From UMGS1783 sp900555065 (GTDB lineage Bacteria > Bacillota > Clostridia > Oscillospirales > UMGS1783): a DNA stretch of 41,219 nucleotides. Shown piece by piece: positions 23,992 to 30,418 of the stretch. The position numbers and the translations under genes are program-made. Positions within the stretch are counted from its first letter, which is position 1. The number at the start of each line of letters is the position of its first letter. The DNA is taken from contig CALKPL010000049.1 in the NCBI GenBank assembly GCA_937991645.1, forward strand, positions 1 to 41,219. Reading direction: 5' to 3'. The notes under the pieces were generated by a model. It had not been told where the DNA came from, searched no databases, and worked only from the letters and a program-made list of their open reading frames with translations.

Positions 23992-25941
23992 ATGAACAAA
24001 GTCATCGGGGTGTTCGCCCACGTAGACGCGGGCAAGACCACCCTCTCAGAACAGCTCCTATACCGCGCCGGCGCGCTGCGGACGCCGGGACGGGTGGATG
24101 AAAAAACGTCTGTGCTGGACGCGGCGGAAGTGGAACGGCAGCGCGGAATCACCGTTTTTTCCGGACAGGCGCGCTTTACATTCGGCGAAAGTACATATTA
24201 CCTGCTCGACACGCCGGGCCATACGGACTTTTCGGCGGAGATGGAGCGGGCGCTGCGCATCATCGACTTTGCCGTGCTCGTCGTAAGCTGCGCGGAGGGG
24301 ATCCAGGCGCATACCGAAACCATATGGCGTATGCTGCGCGGCGCGGGCGCGCCCGTCTTTGTATTCCTGAACAAGACGGATCGGGCGGGCGCGGACCCGG
24401 ACCGCGTGTACGCCGAGCTGCGCAAGCGGTTCTCCCCGGATATTGTGGATATGGACGCGGGGTTTACGCCCGAAGTGCTGACGGCGCTCGCCGAGCGGGA
24501 CGACGCGTTTTTGGAAACCTATCTCGACGGCGCGCCGGACGAAGCCGCGGCGCAGGCCGCCGCGCGGCGGCTGGTCTGCAAAGGGCGGCTGTTCCCCTGC
24601 CTGCGGGGCGCGGCCCTGCGCGGCGAGGGCGTGGATAAACTGCTGCAGGCGCTCGACCGGCTGAGTGAAACGCGCTACGACATAAACGCTCCATTCGGCG
24701 GGACGGTTTACCGCGCCGCGCATGACGGGAAGGGGAACCGCGTCGTTTTTTTCAAAGCGCTGTGCGGCGCGGTACGCGTACGCGACAGTCTCGGCGGCGA
24801 GAAGATACAGGAACTGCGCCTCTACCAGGCAGACAGGTACGAACAGGTGCCGCGCATTGAGGCGGGCATGCTGTGCGGCGCCGTGGGGCTGGACGGGGTG
24901 CGGCCGGGCGCCGGTATCGGGCCGCGGGGGCAAAGCATAACCTGCGAGAGCACGCCGGCGCTGACGTTTGGCGTAACGGCGGAAAACGCCGACTTGTACG
25001 CGCTGTATGAAGCGCTGCAAACCCTGGAAAACGAGGACCCCGCGCTCGGCGTGACGCGCGCGGACGGCAGGCTGCGCATCCAGTGCATGGGTCCGGTACA
25101 GACTGAGATCCTCCAGCAGGCCATTTGGGAACGGTTCGGCATCCGCGCCGAGTTCGGCGACTGCCGCGTATCCTACCGCGAGACAATCGCCGCCCCGATA
25201 ATCGGTTACGGGCACTACGAGCCGCTGCGCCATTACGCTGAGGTGCATCTGCTGCTCGAACCGGGCGCACGCGGCAGCGGGATTACGTTCGACTCCGCCC
25301 TTTCCACCGACGCGCTTGACCAGAGCATTCAGCGGCAGATTGAGCAGGTTGTGCTGGAACACGACCATCGCGGCGTGCTTACGGGCGCGCGGCTGACCGA
25401 TGTGCGCGTTACCCTGCTCTACGGCAAAAACCATCTCAAGCACACAAGCGGCGGCGATTTCCGCGAAGCGGTGCGGCGGGCGGTGCGCCAGGGGCTGGAG
25501 CAGGCCGAATGCCTGCTGCTCGAACCCGTGTACGACTTTCGGGCCGATCTGCCCGCGGTAAACCTGGGCCGGTTGATGGCGGATATACAGAAATTCTCAG
25601 GTACGTTTTCCCCGCCCATATCCGAGGGGGAACGCGCCGTGCTGACAGGCCGGGCGCCCGTGTCTGAGCTGATGCGCTACCAGAGCGAGGTGCAGGCCTA
25701 TACCCGCGGCGCGGGCTATATATCGCTGCGCTTCGGCGGGTACGAGCCCTGCCATGACGCGGACGCCGTGATCGGCGCTTCAGGCTATGCGCGCGCGGCG
25801 GATTCCGAGAACCCGTCCGAATCCATTTTCTGCGCGCACGGCGCGGGGTTCGCCGTGCAGTGGTTCGATATTCACAAGTTCATTCCGCCCTATAAACAGA
25901 TACCGGCTACCCTGTATACAAAGGAGGATAAGACGATATGA
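23992..25941 (+). CDS. TetM/EF-G-like translational GTPase (ribosomal-protection-protein relative)
   Basis: 649 aa, the size of TetM-class proteins (~640). The GTPase motifs are complete: AHVDAGKTTL (~9-18), RGIT, DTPGHTDF and NKTDR. The EF-G-like domains and the C-terminal FIPPYKQIPATLY tail follow. It differs from true tetracycline-resistance proteins in domain IV loop III: where TetM has the tyrosine-rich YSPVS tip that reaches the drug site, this protein reads GKNHLKHTSGGDF. I therefore expect a chromosomal translation factor acting on stalled or antibiotic-bound ribosomes and not a proven tetracycline determinant. The RBS is weak (GAGAGAG). The stop overlaps the next gene's start (ATGA). 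Confidence 0.85.
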   Translation: MNKVIGVFAHVDAGKTTLSEQLLYRAGALRTPGRVDEKTSVLDAAEVERQRGITVFSGQARFTFGESTYYLLDTPGHTDFSAEMERALRIIDFAVLVVSCAEGIQAHTETIWRMLRGAGAPVFVFLNKTDRAGADPDRVYAELRKRFSPDIVDMDAGFTPEVLTALAERDDAFLETYLDGAPDEAAAQAAARRLVCKGRLFPCLRGAALRGEGVDKLLQALDRLSETRYDINAPFGGTVYRAAHDGKGNRVVFFKALCGAVRVRDSLGGEKIQELRLYQADRYEQVPRIEAGMLCGAVGLDGVRPGAGIGPRGQSITCESTPALTFGVTAENADLYALYEALQTLENEDPALGVTRADGRLRIQCMGPVQTEILQQAIWERFGIRAEFGDCRVSYRETIAAPIIGYGHYEPLRHYAEVHLLLEPGARGSGITFDSALSTDALDQSIQRQIEQVVLEHDHRGVLTGARLTDVRVTLLYGKNHLKHTSGGDFREAVRRAVRQGLEQAECLLLEPVYDFRADLPAVNLGRLMADIQKFSGTFSPPISEGERAVLTGRAPVSELMRYQSEVQAYTRGAGYISLRFGGYEPCHDADAVIGASGYARAADSENPSESIFCAHGAGFAVQWFDIHKFIPPYKQIPATLYTKEDKTI

Positions 25942-26381
25942 TTCGAGAAATGCGCGCACAGGACAAAGAGACGTTTTTGACGCTGGTACGGGAGTTTTAC
26001 GCATCGCCCGCTGTTCTGCACGCCGTACCGGAGGAGAATTTTGCGCGGACGTTTGCGCAGATCGTTTCGGGGTCGCCCTACGCGAAAGGGTACATATTGG
26101 AAACGGACGGCGGACCGGCCGGCTACGCCCTGCTCGCCCTGACCTATTCCAACGAAGTGGGCGGGCTGGCCGTTTGGATTGAGGAGGTATATATCCGCGA
26201 AGCGTTCCGCGGCCAGGGACTGGGCGCGCAGTTTTTTGCATGGCTGTTCGACGCGTATCAGGGCAGAGCGAAACGGTTTCGGCTCGAGCTCACGCCGGAA
26301 AACGAGGGCGCGGCGCGGTTATATGCCCGGCTTGGCTTTACGCCGCTCGACTACCGGCAGATGATTCTGGACGCGGACTGA
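25938..26381 (+). CDS. GNAT-family N-acetyltransferase
   Basis: 147 aa. The acetyl-CoA-binding motif A is seen as VWIEEVYIREAFRGQGLGAQFFAWLF (R/Q-x-x-G-x-G/A) around residues 77-102, and the C-terminal motif B region as ELTPENEGAARLYARLGF. It transfers acetyl from acetyl-CoA to an amine; the substrate is unknown. Its start overlaps the TetM-like stop by four bases (ATGA) and AAGGAGG lies inside that gene, so the two are translationally coupled. This suggests a shared physiological setting, perhaps translation or antibiotic stress, but that is inference. Confidence 0.9.
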   Translation: MIREMRAQDKETFLTLVREFYASPAVLHAVPEENFARTFAQIVSGSPYAKGYILETDGGPAGYALLALTYSNEVGGLAVWIEEVYIREAFRGQGLGAQFFAWLFDAYQGRAKRFRLELTPENEGAARLYARLGFTPLDYRQMILDAD

Positions 26382-26980
26382 GCATTCGCGCAGTTTCGCG
26401 CCCGCCCGCGCCGGCGCACGGGCTTTTTCGCGCGCTGGCACGGCTTGTTCGGCTGCACGGCCGCATAGCGCGGCGCCTGTGCGAGGCGCGCCGTCCCGCG
26501 CCCGGCCCGTACGCCGGCTTTGTTCCGTGCGGGCTGCGGTACGAATGCGGCTGCAGACGCATATTCCGCATTCGGCGGTTCCCGCGCCGGGTACGCTGGC
26601 TGCGATTGCCGCGGCCGCCGCAAACCCGTTCCCGCGCCTCTTAGCGGCGCGCGGCGCCTGGGCGCGGCCGGGTTCTTCGCGGCCGGATTTGATCTGCCAG
26701 CCGCAGCCGGGCTGCGGCTGATTTTTAGGACCGGCTGGGTCGGATCCCTCGCGGCGGCCGGGGTCGGCCGGTTTTTTCCGGCTTTTGTTGCGGACGCAGG
26801 CGCGGTTTTTCGGGAATCGCCGCGCGGCGTTTGGACATGGACCGCCGCGGCGGACAAAAATTCGACGGCCGGATTCCAAACAAATGTTGGCCGGGCGGGC
26901 ACTGTGATAAAATTTTATTCAAAGAACGCTTAAATCTGCCATAATGTTTAAAAATTCAAAAATCAAGAAAAAATATCCTT
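26382..26980. other. GC-rich palindrome-dense non-coding stretch
   Basis: About 600 bases after the GNAT gene, extremely rich in G/C and in short inverted repeats (CCGGCG, GCGGCC, GCCGCGGC types). Open frames here are Arg/Ala/Pro-rich with no RBS and no family signal. One perfect terminator-like hairpin is at 26698-26726. The base composition falls sharply to AT-rich after about 26900, ahead of the next promoter. Confidence 0.5.
26698..26726 (+). terminator. Terminator-like hairpin in the GC-rich stretch
   Basis: A 10-bp perfect stem CAGCCGCAGC / GCTGCGGCTG with loop CGG, followed by ATTTTTA. It could end a long 3' UTR of the GTPase-GNAT transcript (317 bases past the stop) or a small RNA arising inside this stretch. 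Confidence 0.7.
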
Positions 26981-26988
26981 TTAAAGGC

Positions 26989-27017
26989 TTGACGGCTCTT
27001 AAAAAATTTTTTACAAT
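26989..27017 (+). promoter_or_regulatory. Promoter of the DUF4190 gene
   Basis: TTGACG (26989-26994) and TACAAT (27012-27017), 17-bp spacing. Confidence 0.78.
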
Positions 27018-27084
27018 AATATTAACGATTTGCAAACACAAAGAGATTTATGCAAATTGAATTATATGACAGGAGGATAGCATC

Positions 27085-27399
27085 ATGGAAAATAATGTTC
27101 AACAGCCTCAGTATCAGCCGCCCGTAGCGCCGGAGCAGAAGCCCTCGAACGGGCTTGCCATCGCGTCGCTCGTATTGGGCATACTGTCCATCATTATGGT
27201 CTTTGTATATGCCTGGGTGGGCATTATTTGCGCCATTGTCGGTATTGTGCTCGCTGTTGTCGCCAAGAAGCAGAATCCGAGCGGCCTTGCCACCGCCGGC
27301 CTGGTTCTGTCGATAATCGCGCTTGCAATCTGCATTATCGCGATCATCGCCCTCATCGCCTGCGCAGGCGCGCTCCTGGGTACGCTGGGCAGCATGTAG
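27085..27399 (+). CDS. Small membrane protein, DUF4190-like
   Basis: 104 aa. A Gln/Pro-rich cytoplasmic N-terminus (NNVQQPQYQPPVAPEQ) precedes two Gly/Ala/Ile-rich hydrophobic segments. Each begins with the family pattern (GLAIASLVLGI..., GLATAGLVLSI...), the first followed by VGIICAIVGIVLAVVAKK. This internal repeat is typical of DUF4190-type proteins, whose function is unknown. AGGAGG precedes the ATG. A terminator follows, then lgt. Confidence 0.8.
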   Translation: MENNVQQPQYQPPVAPEQKPSNGLAIASLVLGILSIIMVFVYAWVGIICAIVGIVLAVVAKKQNPSGLATAGLVLSIIALAICIIAIIALIACAGALLGTLGSM

Positions 27400-27428
27400 C
27401 ATGGCTTAACATTCGCGCGTACTTAATA

Positions 27429-27470
27429 TACAGGCAGGCGTATTCAGCCTGCCTGTATTTCTGTTTTTTT
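27429..27470 (+). terminator. Terminator between the DUF4190 gene and lgt, abutting the lgt RBS
   Basis: A 10-bp perfect stem ACAGGCAGGC / GCCTGCCTGT, then ATTTCTGTTTTTTT. The T-run ends at 27470 and the lgt RBS (GAGGTG) starts at 27471, so I see no room for a separate lgt promoter. Lgt expression probably relies on read-through. Confidence 0.88.
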
Positions 27471-27480
27471 GAGGTGACTT

Positions 27481-28257
27481 ATGTATCCTGCCATACAACT
27501 CGGCGGCGTTACGATCAGCGTCTATGCGCTGCTAATCGTCGCCGGGATCGCCGCCGGCTGCATTGCAATGCGCCCGTTTGCCGCGTCGTTTGGCATTGAG
27601 AAGGAGGACGCGCTGTACGCGACGCTGTTCGGCGCCATCGGCGCCGCGCTCTGCGGCAAGCTTGCATATGTCCTGGTCTCCCTGCCCGGCGCAAAAGATC
27701 TAAGCATGGAAACGCTGGCGGAGTTCTTCCAACATGGATATGTTTACTACGGCGGCCTTGCGGGCGCCGTACTCGGCGTTTGGATATACTGCCGCGCGTT
27801 CAGACTCGCATTTCTTCCGCATCTGGACGGGACGGTCGTCGCCCTGCCGCTGATACATGCATTCGGGCGTGTCGGCTGCTTTTTTGCCGGATGCTGCTAC
27901 GGCGTGCGCTATGACGGGCCGCTGGCCGTGACCTTCCGGAACAGTCCCGTCGCGCCGAACGGCGTGGGCCTGTTCCCGGTTCAGCTGCTGGAGGCCGCGC
28001 TCAACCTCGGCCTGTTCGCCTGTTTCTGCGCCGTGTTCCGCAGCCGGGACCGGGCCGGGCGCGTTTCGTGTACGGGGCTCTATCTCTGCGCCTATGCCGT
28101 TATACGATTTTTTGTGGAATTCCTGCGCGGAGATACGGCGCGCGGACTGTGGCTTGGCCTGTCCACTTCGCAATGGTGCAGCGTCGCGGCGCTTGCGGCC
28201 GGGCTTTGGCTGCTGCTGCGCCGAAGAAAGACCGATGCAGGTCCGTCTATGCAATAG
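27481..28257 (+). CDS. lgt: Prolipoprotein diacylglyceryl transferase
   Basis: 258 aa polytopic membrane enzyme that adds diacylglycerol from phosphatidylglycerol to the lipobox Cys of prelipoproteins. The Lgt signature HAFGRVGCFFAGCCYG begins at H126 and includes the essential Arg. It is followed by GLFPVQLLEA and the late conserved RFFVEFLRGD. Tandem YYGGLAG lies before the signature, as in the family. GAGGTG is 4 bases before the ATG. Members of this family also occur as paralogues in Clostridia, so it may not be the only copy. Confidence 0.93.
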   Translation: MYPAIQLGGVTISVYALLIVAGIAAGCIAMRPFAASFGIEKEDALYATLFGAIGAALCGKLAYVLVSLPGAKDLSMETLAEFFQHGYVYYGGLAGAVLGVWIYCRAFRLAFLPHLDGTVVALPLIHAFGRVGCFFAGCCYGVRYDGPLAVTFRNSPVAPNGVGLFPVQLLEAALNLGLFACFCAVFRSRDRAGRVSCTGLYLCAYAVIRFFVEFLRGDTARGLWLGLSTSQWCSVAALAAGLWLLLRRRKTDAGPSMQ

Positions 28258-28557
28258 CGCGGGCGGGTTTACTGTTTTAAAGTGATATTACGAATATAAA
28301 TCCACTTCGGCAACCGCGGCGGGATTTGGGCTGGCGTTCGCTGTGCGGCGCTGTGGAAACAGGCATGCGGGCGGCGCGGCGCCGCATGGTCTCGGCCTGT
28401 GCCGCAGGGCCGCGGCGGGAACGCAGGACGGAAAGCCCCGGCGCTGCGGGACATACCCAAAAGACGCCGCCATTTATTTCAACAAAATTTATCCGATCCG
28501 TATTCATTCAAACCGCGCGGCCGGCGGCGGCCGGCGCGCATAAGGGAGGGAATGCAG
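28258..28557. other. Intergenic stretch of 300 bases
   Basis: No supported gene. A GC-rich middle part (28330-28460) has several local inverted repeats, such as GGCGCGGCGCC, flanked by AT-rich ends. I recognise no riboswitch core. It separates lgt from the phosphopantetheinyl transferase. Confidence 0.5.
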
Positions 28558-29103
28558 ATGAATCCTGTCGGCATCTGGGTCCGGCGCGACCCTGGCAGGC
28601 CGGCCCGCGAAGCGCTGCTGCTGGAATGCCTTGGCGGCTATGCGTCCGCATACGGGCTGCCTGTGCCTGCGGCGGAGGACATTATCCGCCCCGGACCGGG
28701 ACGAAAGCCTTATCTGCGCGGCAATCCCTTTTTATTTTCCATATCGCACAGCGGCGAATACTGGGCCTGCGCCGTGGGCGCGGCGCCGGTCGGGCTGGAT
28801 ATACAGCTGCGCCAGCCCTGCAACTACAGGGATATCGCAAGCCGCTTTTTTACGACAGAGGAGCAGGACTATCTGCGGCCGCGCGGCGCGGAAGCGTTTT
28901 TTGACCTGTGGGCCGCAAAGGAAAGCTACATCAAACGGCGCGGCGCGGACATGCGCATGCTGCGAAGCTTTTCTGTGGTGCGCGACGGCGCGCTTATCTG
29001 CCCGGACGAAGGCGCGCAGCTGCGGCTTTTCCGCTGTCTTCCAGGCTACAGCATGTGTCTGTGCGCAGCCGAAACGCAAGGCGCTGCGTTTCATTTTGCA
29101 TAA
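28558..29103 (+). CDS. 4'-phosphopantetheinyl transferase, Sfp type
   Basis: 181 aa, somewhat shorter than Sfp (~224) but with all key blocks: FSISHSGEYW (~60), the metal-binding VGLDIQ (~80; G-x-D) and WAAKESYIKRRG (~117-130; W-x-x-KE). It transfers phosphopantetheine from CoA to carrier domains of fatty-acid, polyketide or peptide synthetases. No such synthase lies in the window, so the target is open. ATG 28558 is chosen because GGAGGG (28545-28550) is spaced by 7; the ATG at 28552 is too close. The SigG-like promoter of the next gene begins within its last codons. Confidence 0.9.
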   Translation: MNPVGIWVRRDPGRPAREALLLECLGGYASAYGLPVPAAEDIIRPGPGRKPYLRGNPFLFSISHSGEYWACAVGAAPVGLDIQLRQPCNYRDIASRFFTTEEQDYLRPRGAEAFFDLWAAKESYIKRRGADMRMLRSFSVVRDGALICPDEGAQLRLFRCLPGYSMCLCAAETQGAAFHFA

Positions 29104-29126
29104 TGAACAAATTTTTGGGCACAATA
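29098..29126 (+). promoter_or_regulatory. SigG-like forespore promoter of the SASP gene
   Basis: GCATAAT (29098-29104) and CACAATA (29120-29126) are separated by 17 bases counted after GCATA. They match the forespore sigma-G form (GCATA / CATnnTA) except one base. It overlaps the stop codon of the upstream gene and lies 34 bases before the SASP start. Confidence 0.6.
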
Positions 29127-29159
29127 CAGCCGGGTATTTCAATAAAGGAGGTACGCGGC

Positions 29160-29315
29160 ATGGACGCCTATAAAGAACGCCTGGAACAGCTCAAACAGGA
29201 GTCGGCCCGGGAACTCGGCGTAAACCTGAACCAGACCAAGGACATTACGGCCCGTGAGGCCGGCAGCGTCGGCGGACGCATGGTTCAGAAGATCTTTGAT
29301 TCGTACAAGAAATAA
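29160..29315 (+). CDS. Small acid-soluble spore protein, alpha/beta type
   Basis: 51 aa. The central ESARELGVNL and the C-terminal TAREAGSVGGRMVQKI blocks are the two conserved parts of alpha/beta-type SASPs, which coat and protect DNA in the dormant spore and are later cut by the GPR protease. It is shorter than the usual 60-70 aa. AAAGGAGG is well spaced from the ATG at 29160. Together with the SigG-like promoter this points to a spore-forming host. Confidence 0.9.
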   Translation: MDAYKERLEQLKQESARELGVNLNQTKDITAREAGSVGGRMVQKIFDSYKK

Positions 29316-29321
29316 GCAAAA

Positions 29322-29362
29322 AAAGCTGCCGGACGAATATGGATTCGTCCGGCAGCTTTCGT
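29322..29362. terminator. Long bidirectional terminator after the SASP gene
   Basis: A 17-bp perfect stem AAAGCTGCCGGACGAAT / ATTCGTCCGGCAGCTTT with loop ATGG, flanked by A- and T-rich sequence. Confidence 0.9.
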
Positions 29363-29469
29363 TATATGCGGTATAAGCTGTTTTCCATTATTTAGTGCAG
29401 CCATGAGAAAGATATGGTATGATATCTACATAAAACCACATGCGCATGACAGTACAGCGGAGGTAGACT

Positions 29470-30273
29470 ATGGAAAGGCGCAAAGGCTTGTGTGTATCCA
29501 TACTGGGCGCAGTTGTTTTCGCCGTGGGCGCGGGGGTGCTCGCATCGTCCGGCGTACAGTACCGGGCGTATAACGCCATATTGGGCGCGGCGCTTGCCTC
29601 TGCCGGCGCGGCGCTGATGTACCTGAGCCGGCGCATTCGCCGCCGCCGGCTGGAAGACCCTGCGTACTGCCCGGAGCTGGACGCGGGCCTGCGGGACTTT
29701 GCCGCCGCGCGCAAGGCGGCCGCGGCCGGCGGGAATCCCGAGTCCATGGATGCACCCGCGCTCGGGCGGATCGTGTTCATGCAGGCAAAGGTACAGGCGC
29801 AGATGCTGGCGAACAGCCCGGTCTGCGCGCCGCCGTCGCATATCGGCTATATGCGCTGCTACGCCGCGGCCTACGCCGTCAATTTCAGCTTATCCGCCGC
29901 GGTTTTGGACCGGTATCTTTCGGCAGGGCGGGCAAACGCCGTGATGCGGCTGGCCTGCGACCCGCTGTTTGACGAGTACGGCTTCCGCATATGCGCATCG
30001 GTCCAGGAGCTTGCCGCCCGTATGCCGGACAGCCTGCGCAGAGCGGGCGCGACGGAGGCGGGAAAACGCTATCCCGCCCGCGCCTATGAGCTGGAACTGA
30101 CCCGGTTCACAGCGCGTTTGCTCGAGGGCGAGCCCGCTCTGTTTTACCAGCGTGCGCTTCGCACGCAGGTGCGGCGCTGGATACGCCAGGAATACCTGCC
30201 GCGCGATTTTCGCCTGTGCGCGCCGGAGACGGACGAACCGGCCCTGTACCGGGAGTACATCTATTCGACATAG
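29470..30273 (+). CDS. Two-helix membrane protein of unknown function
   Basis: 267 aa. Two hydrophobic segments (about residues 7-29 and 34-53) are followed by a strongly basic stop-transfer (SRRIRRRRLE) and a long soluble, mostly helical region with many Ala and Arg residues, presumably cytoplasmic. No catalytic motif or family was recognised. GGAGG lies 8 bases before the ATG. It sits between two terminators and is likely a single-gene unit; it could be sporulation-related given the SASP neighbour, but nothing in it shows that. Confidence 0.7.
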   Translation: MERRKGLCVSILGAVVFAVGAGVLASSGVQYRAYNAILGAALASAGAALMYLSRRIRRRRLEDPAYCPELDAGLRDFAAARKAAAAGGNPESMDAPALGRIVFMQAKVQAQMLANSPVCAPPSHIGYMRCYAAAYAVNFSLSAAVLDRYLSAGRANAVMRLACDPLFDEYGFRICASVQELAARMPDSLRRAGATEAGKRYPARAYELELTRFTARLLEGEPALFYQRALRTQVRRWIRQEYLPRDFRLCAPETDEPALYREYIYST

Positions 30274-30379
30274 CCCGCGTATCGCCCGCCTTTCGCACGC
30301 CGCCCTGCGGCAGGCGGCAAAAATGCGCCGCGCCGGGAAGGGCGGCGCCGCGCGAAGAAGATAGACGCAGAAGAAATAA

Positions 30380-30407
30380 CGAAGGCGCCAGAGTTCTGGC
30401 GCCTTCG
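30380..30407. terminator. Convergent hairpin between the membrane protein and the hydratase
   Basis: A 13-bp perfect palindrome CGAAGGCGCCAGA / TCTGGCGCCTTCG with a 2-base loop. On the minus strand TTATTTCTTC follows, so it probably terminates the hydratase gene; it lies between convergent genes. Confidence 0.75.
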
Positions 30408-30418
30408 CCGCGTTCTAT

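Noticed and set aside
26382..26933. Several 80-190-codon frames in the GC-rich tract
   Set aside because: They are present on both strands in all frames, Arg/Ala/Pro-rich, lacking RBS and recognisable motifs.
28258..28557. Riboswitch before the phosphopantetheinyl transferase
   Set aside because: The GC-rich middle has hairpins but none of the conserved cores (TPP, SAM, cobalamin, FMN) could be found.
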